From Malurus cyaneus samueli (Eukaryota; Chordata; Aves; Passeriformes; Maluridae): a stretch of DNA of 64,000 nt. Position 1 is the stretch's first letter. Every line of letters starts with the position of its first letter. Shown here in pieces: positions 1 through 11,800 of this stretch. Under the pieces are notes generated by a model. It made no database searches, was not told the origin of the DNA, and saw only the letters and a list, made by a program, of their open reading frames with translations. Location: positions 28,625,891-28,689,890 of the forward strand of contig CM019220.1 of NCBI GenBank assembly GCA_009741485.1, in the 5' to 3' direction. A program made the translations under genes and the position numbers.

Positions 1-2746
1 ATAACCCCAACTCTGCATTGCAACAATAATCCTTATCCCTCAGGCTTTGCAGGGGTTGTGTGACAACGGGCTGCTAATTAATCACAGTACAAAAGTTTTG
101 GGAGGAAAGGGAATGCAGTGAGCACTACTTCTCACTAGACACAAGTGTGTGACATTCATGAAGCTTCAGATTTATTGCCAGATTTTCGATATGTGCAGGC
201 TTCAGCTCCTCATTTCTGCTTGCAGCAAAGTGAAAATAAAAGAATCTTCAAGTGGAAAGGCTATTACAAAAATAACGAGTCATCTGCACTTGAGGGTACT
301 CCATAGGTATATATTGTGCAGACCCATTAAAGCAAATAGAACTGTGCCAACTTATATCAGCAAAAGATGACCCTGACTGTACTAACAGCACTAACAGGAC
401 CTGCATCTGTGTGCTGCTCCAAATTCAAAAACCTGACTCTTGATCCTGTCTTCCACTTAAATCTCACAAATCAAATGTAGGTATAGCACTCACAATTTTC
501 TACCATGGATCACATAATCTAAAAATGAAAGCTTTGAATCTTAGCCTCACGTTCTCTTAATTTTCACAGAATAAAGTTATGATAGATGTTTCAGCAGAGT
601 AAGACCACAACAAACTTCAATCTCTGCAGAAAGTTCCTTGCTGAAAGAGAGTGCTAAAAACTTTATGTCCACATGTATGATTTGCTTTATTTGTCCACAG
701 AACAGTTTAATTTTCTGAAGATGAAGAATTATGCTGTAAATCTAATGATTTGGTGTTTTTACAGAGTTACATATACCCAAAGTATGGGGTTTTTTTCCTT
801 AAAATCAAGATGAAATAGCATGTCAGTTGTGAGGTGAGATGTTATGTAAGAGAAAACTTCTTGTAATTTTTTTTCATGTTTTCGTGTTTTCATGTAAATT
901 AACTAAATTAAATATAATTTTTAAATGGTCTTAAAAAAATTAGGAGACATACATAGCCAAGCAAATATGTATGCAAATTAGCTATTACAGTGGCAGATCA
1001 GCCACTGTATGAGGAGATGGACATCAGCCACTCCATCCCAAAGAGTTCATCCTGATTCTGACCTCACATGTGAAGTTAACTCTTGTCCCTCACAGAAGAA
1101 TTACAGTGCACATGTGTGGCATGTCTCTACCTTGGATGTTAACTTCACAGCTGTACCTCTAGAAACAGCAGGAATGGAGACAATGTTCTCCATGGCTCTG
1201 GGGAGGAATCAACAGCTGGTTTTGGCCTTACTCTTGCCTTCCTCTCTAGTGGGATTGCACAAAAGCACATGATTTTAGCCCATTCCAGCAGCCTGAAAGG
1301 TACAAGCTGATAAACAGAATAGGAGCAGGAGGCTGCACGAGGCAGACAAGCTCAAGGCAAAAGTTATACAGTAGGGGCAAACCTTGCTCTTCAGACTTTC
1401 CACTGAAATGCATTGGTCCTTCCAAGGCTTCTCACCTGGCCCATTCTCCTACACTGACTCTTGCTTCAGTCAATCTTTATTTCTCTTTCTCTCACTCTCA
1501 AAATCTGCTGTGCAGGAAAATTCACCACTGCTGACACAATCAAGACCCCTTCCATTTTCCCTGAGAAAACATAGTGAATCATTGACCGTTCCTGAGGTTT
1601 TGAGGATTCAGGCATTCATAATGACTAAAAACCTTTAGGGAATGTGCCTAATGCCCTTAAACTTATTACCAGACCTTATGTAATTAAAATAATTTTCAGT
1701 GAAATAAGTAACCAAAAGCTTTACTTTTTTATATTCATTCAGTTAAATAACAGAGTGCGTTGATGCTTTGTATGTGATAAACAATATAACTGTACAGAAA
1801 CCTACATCCAACATGTGGATCACAGTGTGGCAAAAAATGGAGTACAGCATTCATTATTTTTCATGCTTTATTAGACACAGCATTCTAAGCAAAGAGCACA
1901 GGAATGCCATCCTACACACCTGTTATCTTACAGAACATATAAAATGCAGAAACCTTAACGCATCTCTAAGGCATTGCTCAGTCCTCAAAAGCACAAGCAA
2001 ATGCAAATGCAAAAAAACAACATAAATACTTGGTAAGAATGCCCAGGCTCTTTCCAACTGTTTGTTGTTTCCTCTTGCACAACTGTGGATCATAAAAACG
2101 ACATGCCTCAAATTCAATCACCCTTTACAGTGTGAGCAAGCACCAGCCATCTACAGTGGACACTGTTAGAACCTATCCCTCCTCAGTAAAGGTGTAGACA
2201 CTTAGCAGCACTATGGTATACAGTGCAAAAATACCTTGGAGCCACATTTTCAGTCAATTCATATTCACTTTGGTTATACACAATCCAAAACTGAGTTTGA
2301 TATGGCCACAGTAAAAATAAAGACATTATGGTATTACATATATAATACCATAAGGTCTTTATTATATATATACATATATCCAAATGTCATTCTTTTTTAA
2401 TGGATAAAAGGAACTTTTCATCACTTGCCTATTAGATCCTCATAAAAAATATTAATTTTGACTGAAAGAATTCTGCATCACTGCTTTTGCTGTTTCTATT
2501 AATTAGACCTTCAGGTAGCACACACTTTTCAAAGAGAACAAGATGTGGCCAATCTTCCACTTCATATTTATGAAAGACCTGTAAGTGGCAATATACTCCT
2601 TTGGTTTGACTTTCTCTGCTTATCAAATCCTTTGGCACAGATTGAAGCTGATTCTTTAGTCTCAGATACGTGAGAAAATGGGTGGAAATGGAAAAGAAAT
2701 CTGTACAAAAGACCGAGAGCTAAGAACTGCTAAAGCCAATTCTTAC
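1..2746 (-). other. TFPI intron after linker exon B (3' end not in window)
   Basis: No Kunitz motif (YGGC or FxYxGC with flanking cysteines) was found in either direction of this stretch. It holds AT-rich sequence and a long hairpin at 2316-2363. Kunitz 3 is therefore expected to the left of position 1. Confidence 0.6.
2316..2363. repeat. Long near-perfect hairpin
   Basis: Left arm 2316-2336 and right arm 2343-2363 are reverse complements over 21 bp with one mismatch, around the 6-nt loop CATATA. An AT dinucleotide tract follows. It is either a TE-derived hairpin or an AT-rich palindrome; nothing further identifies it. Confidence 0.8.
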
Positions 2747-2839
2747 CAAAAAAAATGGGGAACTGGTTGGGCTCCTCCTTTGGCAAACTACTGTTCAGGG
2801 AGTTGGACTTCTCATCTGGAGCAGTTGGCAACAAATTAA
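2747..2839 (-). CDS. TFPI: TFPI linker exon B, the likely ancestral copy
   Basis: A 93-nt exon with acceptor CTTTTAG|TT at 2840/2839 and donor TTTG|GTAAGA at 2747/2746, phase 1-1. It encodes NLLPTAPDEKSNSLNSS then LPKEEPNQFPIFF, 31 codons. Length and the single sequon followed by a Pro-rich stretch ending in hydrophobics parallel the human linker between Kunitz 2 and Kunitz 3 (VNNSLTP ... PSLF), so I take this as the orthologous exon and exon A as the added copy. The last base would be completed by the Kunitz 3 exon beyond position 1. Confidence 0.85.
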
Positions 2840-5800
2840 CTAAAAGAAAGAAAAAGTGTCGGTGTGAAACAGTCAAGGATGGGTTATGCAGAGACATGCA
2901 AGCACTGAAAATCAGCTGTGATTGTTACCCACTGGCCCTGGCCAATGCCAGTACTGATGCCAGCTGCCAGGCAACATCTCTAAGTCCTGAAGGTACAGGG
3001 AATTCAGCTTGCTGAGACAAATTTGCAATGGGTTTCTTTTTATTCCTCAATTTTACTGATGCAAGATATAAATCAGACATGGTTTGGTAAGCTTGTTTTT
3101 GTACTACCAGCAATCACTCTAATCTTTGCAATTATAAGTGTTTTTCAAAATAAGTATTTGCTGGCACGAAAGCTGGTCTGAAGCTCCTTTTAATGTTAAT
3201 AACTTCCCTGTGCTCAGGTATTTCAACATACACATCTTCAGATAAATGGGAAAATCAGTGGGCAAACCAAGGAGCATTAAAGGGTTAACTATAAACACCA
3301 AAATCAAATTCTTACCCAAAATCCCAGGAGACTGGCTAGGTTCCTCTGCTGGGGAGCTGCTGTTCACACTGTTAGGATGCTCTTTTGCTGGGGAGCTGCT
3401 GTTCACACTGTTCGGATAATCTTCTGCTGGAAAACTACTATTCACAGTGTTAGGATGCTCTTCAGCTGTGACAGTTGGCAATAAGTTTGCTAAATTAAAA
3501 AAAAAAAAGTCAAAGCAGGAAAAATATCAAAATCAAAATAAAAATTAGTATCAATGCTTCAATATCTCAAAAATAAAAAACTTGGATCTATTTAGACCAT
3601 GGCAATGGCCTCTAACCCTCCTTGAGCATTCATGCACATTTACATGAAGGTGTTATTTTAGACTAAAATCCCAAGAAAAAGAAAGTATTCTGCAGCTTTT
3701 AGTCCAGAAGGTAAAAGTGGAATCACAGCCGAGGAAGAAATGCTTCTGAAAAAGCAGGAAAAATGCACATGGCTCTACATTTACAGTTTAAAAAAAAACT
3801 TCTATAAAAAAAAATTAAAAACAAGCATAGTGGATCTTTTCTACCTTAAGTGTGAATAAGATCAAGTTCCCCTTGCCAAAATGACAGCTTATCAAATAGT
3901 ACTGGAAAAAGGCCCACTAGAGACAAGCAAGATAAAAGGGTCCAGAGGCTCTCGATGGGAACAGGTATTCCCTTCATGAATAAAATGAAGCACCTGGTGA
4001 AGGGGAGAGGAGTTCTGAAGGTTGCTCTATCCTGATGTAGAACAATTGATGGGAACAAGTAGGACAAGGAAGCAAATGCCTGGTCTGTGGTCAGCCTGAA
4101 AGGCTTCTGTAGCCAAAGCTGCACAGCCAAATCATTCCCAAGGGACAGACTGGTTTTCCAGAAATCTTTGGTGGGAAGCTAGCAATATACACTAAGTTGA
4201 AAATTCCTATATGGGCAGCTCTTGTCATGAAAAGACTTGGTTTGAAAAGGGTATGTGCAGACCTATGGGTTACAAACATGTATTACTGTTTTATGATATC
4301 ATAAAACCAATCAGATGGCAGATTTTAGGTTAGCTGTCATGAGAAAAGTAAAAAAAAGGAGTCCTGTAATATTCCATAAATAGTACCTACCAGTTTTTTA
4401 CTTCCTATTCTTCATTTTGATATTTTTGTTTAAAAGTATGTATAGTTATTTTACATTTCTTTCTATACAAACCATTGCCAACTTAGGGTACCCTAAACTG
4501 CCTTTTTCCCATGCAAAATACCTTCAAAACACCATTTTTTAAAATACAATAGTATAACTAAGAATAATAAAAGCAGCAACTTACAGCTGTCTTCACAGAT
4601 ATTCTGGCACTCTTCCAAACTCCTGAAGTTGTTCTGGTTTCCTAGGCACCCACCATACTTGAATGCTTCACATAATTTTGTCTCTTTATTGTAGAAGTAC
4701 CTGGTGAAATAACCTCGGCAGATTCCAGGCTCTTGGTCATGGAAGCAGAAGTCAGGCTTTTCTGGAAACAATGCTAAATGTTGTACAGGGTGGGTGAAGA
4801 AAAAAACCCCAAAATACAGCCAAAGAAACAACAGAACTGGAGGAAGTTTGTAAAATTACCTGTAGCTTTGGGCTAAAGGCCAGCTATAAAATAACTGCTG
4901 CTTTTATTCTATATGTAACACTGCAATATTATATTAGGGCATTAGTGGGATATTTGTATTCTCTGTTCAAGTAGCCACCAAATTACATCTTGAAAAACGA
5001 CAACTAATGATTCTTTTAAAGTTCCAAAATATTGAAGATCTAAGTTGAAAATTAGTTTTCACTCTGATTTAAAAGAAGACATGAATCTCAGCTGGATCAT
5101 TTGCACACATCCTCATTATTTATCTTTCAGTCAATGTTAATGTGAATTATACACAAAGCAATATTCAAATAGAAGAAAAAAGGAATGAATGGATCATTTT
5201 AATTGTTATTCAAAGCAATTGATGCACATTCTGTATTTATACAAAATACTGTAATAGCTCATAGCTAGTTTTTCTAAGAATTAATTGGCAGTATATTGTA
5301 TTACAATTGTTGTAATAATTCATGACCAGAAAAAAAAATGTAGAGATAATTTGCAAAATTAAATCGCTAAAATATTCTTGCATGCAACAACCAAATCACC
5401 AGTTTTAATCCTGAACAGCTTGATTTTGAATCTTCATTACAAATATCATTCTGTGCCACTAAGCGCAATCCACAGTTCAGATGCTTCACCTTTATTACTT
5501 TGCAAACACAGCACCTACTGATGGGCACAGATTTAGAAAACTAAGTTCACATAGAGCAATAAATATGAGAAATATGTGCAAGCACTGATGTGCTTTCAGC
5601 CGAGAATGGAGGTGAGGCAGGAATGCACACAGGGAGCAGCAAGGCTCCACCAGAGGCATATCTATTCCATATATCCCCTATTAGGAGAGCACAGAAAAGA
5701 GAAGCTACAGAAAAAATCTTTCATCAAATATTGCACAGTATTGTGAAATAGCAGAAAAAATTATTAGAGAAATATTAACTGAAAAGGGAAGGCAGATAAA

Positions 5801-8800
5801 AACAAGCGTGTGCAAAAGGGACTATAGGATTATTATGGATTCTTAAAAACAGATGTCCTTCATTTGGAATATTCTTATATTAAAATGGTTCTTGCAGGTC
5901 CTTGTAAATGAAATTAAGTCCAAATGAGTTGAGCTCACAGCTAACTTGTTATAACCACTTTTGAAGAGAGAGTTCACAAAAGCAATATAATCCTAACCAA
6001 ACAAACCAGTATGATACTTCTAAATGCCACATCTTTCTCCAGGGGCTCAATATTGAAGATTGCATTTGGAAACAATAGTACATGTGCAATAAAGCTGATG
6101 GTAGCCATGAGCTGAATTTAACAGGATGTGCTCTGGTTTGCCATATAAAAGCAGGGAACTATGGTCAGCCCTTAAAGGAAGTAGTGCCAAAGCCTGCAGC
6201 ATCTACAAAATCAAATTTAGTAACTTCCACAGTATAGTCACCATTATTTTAACACAGTAAGAACTGAAAAGGCAGTAGAAAACAGGAAAAGAAAACCATA
6301 ATCTCAGTATGAAACTATTCCAAATAACATTCTGCAAAGATAGGTGAGTTGATTATGGTCTGTTTCAAAATGTATGGGCAAATACTGGCATTTATGTAAG
6401 TTATTAAATGCACTCCCATTCAGAAAGTCACAGGTGGAAGGAGGAGTGAAGGAGATTAAGCAGCAAAAGAGGAGCCGACTTGTGAAAAAAAATGTACCTA
6501 AGTCTGTGTTTGGGGAACTCTGGTTGCCCATTGTGGGCCCCAGCCAGGTGAGTCTCCAATGTGCAGTGGGGAAGGACAGAATAAATGTTCACAGGCTCTG
6601 CTCTGTGTCAAATATCTTCATTAGGAGCATCCTAATAGCATCCTGCTATTCCTAGTGGTACAGCCTTCCTTATGTTTCCTCAAAAGACCAGCAATAAGGG
6701 ATTCTCAGTGTTTAGAAATTCCTTCAGGAATTTAAACCTTGCTCTTGTGTTTGATGTGCAGTTGGGACATCTACCCTAACCTCTGATAGCTCCTCCATAG
6801 ACAATGCTTTATAAGTTCTGTTTCAGGGTGATTTTTTCCTATTTTTGCTAAAAGCATTTAACTTGTTCTCAAAATACACAATAAGAGTTCCCCATCAAGA
6901 CTTATAATACAATGCTTGAATCTCTGCTGAGTCCCTCTTTTTACTGAAAAGAATCATGGCAAGGAGTTTATTTTGTGGAGAAAACATTGCAGCTACCATC
7001 TTCAGTGACCAAAGCTGTCCTCAAATCCTTTGATGAACATAGAGGCTTCAGAGTAAAAGCTCACTTTAATCTGCCATTGTTAGTTTTGTTAGAAGATAAA
7101 TTATTTATGTATTGTCCCAAGGTAAAAAAAAGAAGGTAATGAATCTCTTATGGTGGTAAAAGAATATTAGATTATTGCTTAAACATAATTACCTTTCTTA
7201 ATTTTTGCTAACATCGTCCTCTGAGGCAATTCTGCAAAATAAATAAAAATAAAAGCATTTATCAAAAGCAGCCATGTTAAGCCTCACCTGTGATACCAGT
7301 GTGCTTAGCAGTGACAGTGAGCACTGAGAAGCAAGAATACAGCACCTCTCCCTTCTCATTTTTCTCCCTATTTGGGGAGCAGCACAAAAGCTTGTTCTGA
7401 AGGACTGAAGCATCATTTCCTTTGTGTAAGAAGACCTGCTATACTGGAAACTTGAGGATATGGAAAGTACCGAAATCAAATTATGCTGATACTCAATTGT
7501 ACAGGGAAATTACTCTTGTTACTGGAAAGAGAAACCTGTATTATGCAATCTTACTTTCAAAAGATGAGTAATTAGCAGACTAACGACCTGACTGTTGTAG
7601 CTGCTGATACTGCTCATAGCTTTGGAGCTGACTGAAGGAGACAGTAAGATTTCTCTCACCCTATCCAAATTCCCTTTGCTTGGCCATGTAGGGCCTGGGT
7701 GAAGGTTTCATGATGCAGTTTATGATATTAAGGCCCATTTGGCCAAGTATCTCCAAGCATCCTTAGGTGGGTGTAGATGACAACCTTATCTGAACGGTTC
7801 TCTCAGCGCATGATCTGCAGTGAAGTTGTTATTCTTCAGGCAGGAACCTGGGTTTTATTGTATCAGCTCAAGAAACTAGATATCTTAATTCAACCCCAAA
7901 TTCCTTTTCAGAGATTGAAAACAAGCCTTCTCCTTGCAGGAGACTGTCTAATCATGAAACTGCAAAGGAGTCCAGGGGCAGAGCAGATCGTGCAATGCAT
8001 AAGGAAGGCTGACCATTTTTCATCAGCTGAAAGGTGGCCAAGCAGAGCTGATGGACTTTCCATTGCAGACATATTTTGCAAAGCATATGAAACAGCAGCT
8101 TCTGGACTCCACCTTTTCCATCTTATTTGCATTGCTTCATATATCTTGTTTTTGTACTTTACTGCCCTTTTGGATCATAATTCTACCCTACTTTTCTCTG
8201 GAAACTTGCCGATGTTGTATTTTCAAAGCAAATCTATTGGGTAGATACACTGTCATGACACATTTTTCCTTCCACCTCTGGGACAATGCAGCTGTTACCC
8301 TTTAAAAAATATTAAAAGCATGGCATGCACTTCAGAGTGACATAGCATTTCTTTGAACAGACTTCCAGTTTTCCCTATTAGCAGGAGGCTTGGCCCTCAG
8401 CATTTAAACTCATGACCTAAACTATGGGCACGCACGTCAGGCTGTTTCACTAATCTCACTCAGCTGTCCCCTTCAGGGCAAAATCAGCAATCATATTTTG
8501 GCATGTGATCTCTGCTCTTCTGGCAGAGAAAAGGAAAATTTTATTGTGAGTTTATACAGGCCTAGAATATTTTAATCTTACTACCAAGTCAACAGTGTCT
8601 TTTGCTTCTGATTTTGGTCAAAAAGTCAAATCCACATCTGAGTTGATTTTTTCTTTACAAACAAAGTGTATTTCTGAGTAGATCCACTCTAAATAATAGA
8701 TATTAGACTTGCATGACCGGAACCATTTATCAGCAGGTATTTTCCCGTGGTAGCAAGCTTAAATAGACTAAAATTTACATTCACTGCCTTGAAAATTAGT

Positions 8801-11800
8801 ATCTTTGTGCTAGTGATGACACTTGTGATTATACTCATATCCAGCAAACGATGGCACATACAGGCAAATTCCTCTTCAAAGTACTTTTTCATTCCCTCTA
8901 ATTGTGAGTATTGCGTATAAAATCCAAAAAACACTGCTAATTTCTAGGAATCTTGAGTCAGAAGTAGTCATCTTGAATTTGAACCCTAACTTTGAGAATC
9001 TTGGAGGGGCCAAGCTGCAGCTGGCCTGTCTGAAGTCTGTTTTACTGAATTCAATCAATTCTCTCTTTGGTGGCTTATTGATTCCAAACTGTTAAAAAGT
9101 TATCCTGATCTGACAATTTGCTCATGTTGGCTCATTTATTCCTGTATTTGTGCTGAATATTGAAAATCAAACTTTGACTCTTCATAGTATTTCTTCTGAA
9201 TTTGTAAACATATTAGCTTCCCTTTAGCTTATTTTTATGTCTTCACCTTCACATTCTTCACAGTGATAATTTAGTATTTCAGATTTTTCTTTATTTTTAA
9301 GCACTTTTGTGGCATTCTCTCTTGAGACTGATTTCTAGTCACCAAATACTGATCTTCCTACAGTAATAAATAGTATGTAAGTAACAGTAACAGTAATAAA
9401 TGTATGTAAGATGAAAACAACTACATACTACAAGACTGCACAGGCAGAGCTAGATTTAACAAAAAGAATTTACAAAATTATATGGGGTTTTGCTAAATTA
9501 TGTCAGCAAAAGTGATGCATGATAGTTTGCTTTATGCCTGATCTGCAGCACTTGACACCAAAGCATTTTATCTGCTGTTATCCATTCAGAGAATACAGAG
9601 AGAATGAACCTTCATTGCTCTTCTTCCTCCAAGCAGATCCAACTCTTGAAGAGTCTTGGATCATTTACTCATACACAGAAAACTGCTCTAGGGCTGAGTA
9701 CCAGATGTAGACACTAAGCCAGTTCTTATTTTAAATAACTTTCGGTTTTATACTACAGTTATGCCAAATATATGCCAGGACAGGACTTGGTCTAGAAGAT
9801 CTGTTCCAGATTTTGATCCAACACATGAGCCAGAATCAAAGTAACACTGGGTCCCTTCCAACTCAGCGTATTCTGTAAAATTCTGTAAAAAAATCTGTAA
9901 AAAATTCTGTAAAAACAGCAACATTACATTGAAGAAATAATGCAATAAATCTTCACCCATGACACCTGATGATGACTTTTGGACACTTCATTCCAAATTC
10001 TGCATCTATCAACCCTGCCTTTGTCCTTTTATCCCTCTGTGTCAGCATTTAAATTGCAGTTTAGGACAAACACTTCAAGCTTCCTGTGAAAGGAAGTACC
10101 ATGTTTAGGACGAGATACCGGCAGCTGCAGTCCTGCAAATAACCCTGCTCCAAGCTGTGGGTCCAGCTGAAACCCAAAACCAAACACTAGATGGAAATTA
10201 CCAAAAGTCAGCCGGGTGTCAAAAAAAGAAGAGCTAATTCACATCCTAGACTCCAGAACTAACACTGAATGCTATTCAAGGAAACAATAACTTTCATTTT
10301 CTATCTTGAAAGATTGTTTTTCTTAAACTTTGTGGAGTCATTACTAGAAACAGCTTAATCCTCTGTAACTAATTTCTTTTTTGTTTGATTTTCTGCCCAG
10401 AACTGTCATCTGCTTCTATATAATAGCCTGTTAGGAAGATTTTAAAACCTATTACTTGAATTATATCTTGCTTCGGTATTTTTTTTTACGAACTCAGTTA
10501 TGAAACATTGAAGACACAAATATTAACAGTTCTCTGCTGCAGAACAGGCCAGCATCACGGTCTTGAGTGCGGGAACAATGGCAAATTTTGCTGCTGGGCT
10601 CGTGTGACTGAAAAGTCCCTTCTGTTGGGAATGAATCCTTCTGTCTTACCTTGAAGATTAAGAAATGAAAACCCAATATATGAAAAAATTTGGGAAAAAA
10701 GCCTCGCATAGTTGATACACTGCCTGAAGGTTATTACGCACCTCTGAGGACCCCTTTGTACTAAAATTCTTACAATTTCCATTGCCTTCTCCCCCTTCAA
10801 GATATCCCTATCACTTCACATTTACACAGCCAGACACACTCCAGTAAATTCCCATTAAATCAATAGGTATATATTAGGTAATATATTAGGTATCCTGAGG
10901 AAACCCTTAAAAAGGCTTGAATTCCTCCAGTCTCTAAAAACATAAACTTGTCAAATTTCTACCTCCACTGGCAGATTTAAGAATCTTCTCATTTTCATTC
11001 AGTCATGTGAGGGGTTTCCACAATGCTGAATACCTTAATTAATTACAAGGATGATTTTCAAGAGCAAAACTAGCATTCAGAAAGCTCAAGGTGTATATTG
11101 TGCTGTGCATCATATGTTACATCTCATTTTCCTCTTTCTAATGATTAACTGACGAGGTTGCAATAAAACAAAGCTAACAAATGGCTATAATTGTTGTTAA
11201 AAATGTCAGTTATCTACTACTGTACTTCTAACCATGTTGAAACATAGAAGATGTCCCAAATTTTGGACAGTTCTCATAAACTTCTCAAGTGAAGGACAAA
11301 TCTGGGATTAAAAACTGGGTTAGACACTCTGAAAGCAATCCAGAACATCTATGCTGCCCACCAGCTCAATGCAGCCTCAAAACCAATTTCACTTAGGATC
11401 TCATCCAAAACAGGGCCCTAACTAGGAAATAAGATTTCTGGCATTGGTATCTCTAGTCCACAGGTACATTAAAAAAAACAACCTATCTTTCCAAATCCTG
11501 AATGTTTGCTTGCACCATGTAAAATAATTCAGATGACCATAACTACTAGGGAATGTAATTAGAGGAATCACACTTCTGTGTCAAGAGGAACTGAAAGTAG
11601 TAAGAATCTACTTACTTCCCAGATTCAAGTATATTGTGAATGAGAAATAAGAGATGCAAATGAAGAACTGGTAGGAGGATAAAAAAATGGACACTGGCCT
11701 GTTACCACACACGTCTTCTGACATTCCTCACGCGTTAGGAAGTTGTTTTTGTTGCCATGGCATCCACCATATTCAAACTCTTCACACTTGCGGCTTTTAA

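Noticed and set aside
2432..2638. Minus-strand frame ending in hydrophobic residues (KLIFFMRI), considered as a GPI-anchor exon of a TFPI beta form
   Set aside because: The usable acceptor gives phase 0 in this frame, while a phase 1 start is needed after linker exon B, and the hydrophobic tail is short.
2925..3113. Minus-strand frame with a start resembling linker exons (ANLSQQAEFP)
   Set aside because: No AG acceptor at the matching position, and the phase 1 reading from the nearest AG hits a stop at once.
7777..8244. 155-codon plus-strand open frame, the longest in the window
   Set aside because: No recognisable domain, lies inside a TFPI intron on the opposite strand, no splice or codon-use support; chance length is plausible in 64 kb.
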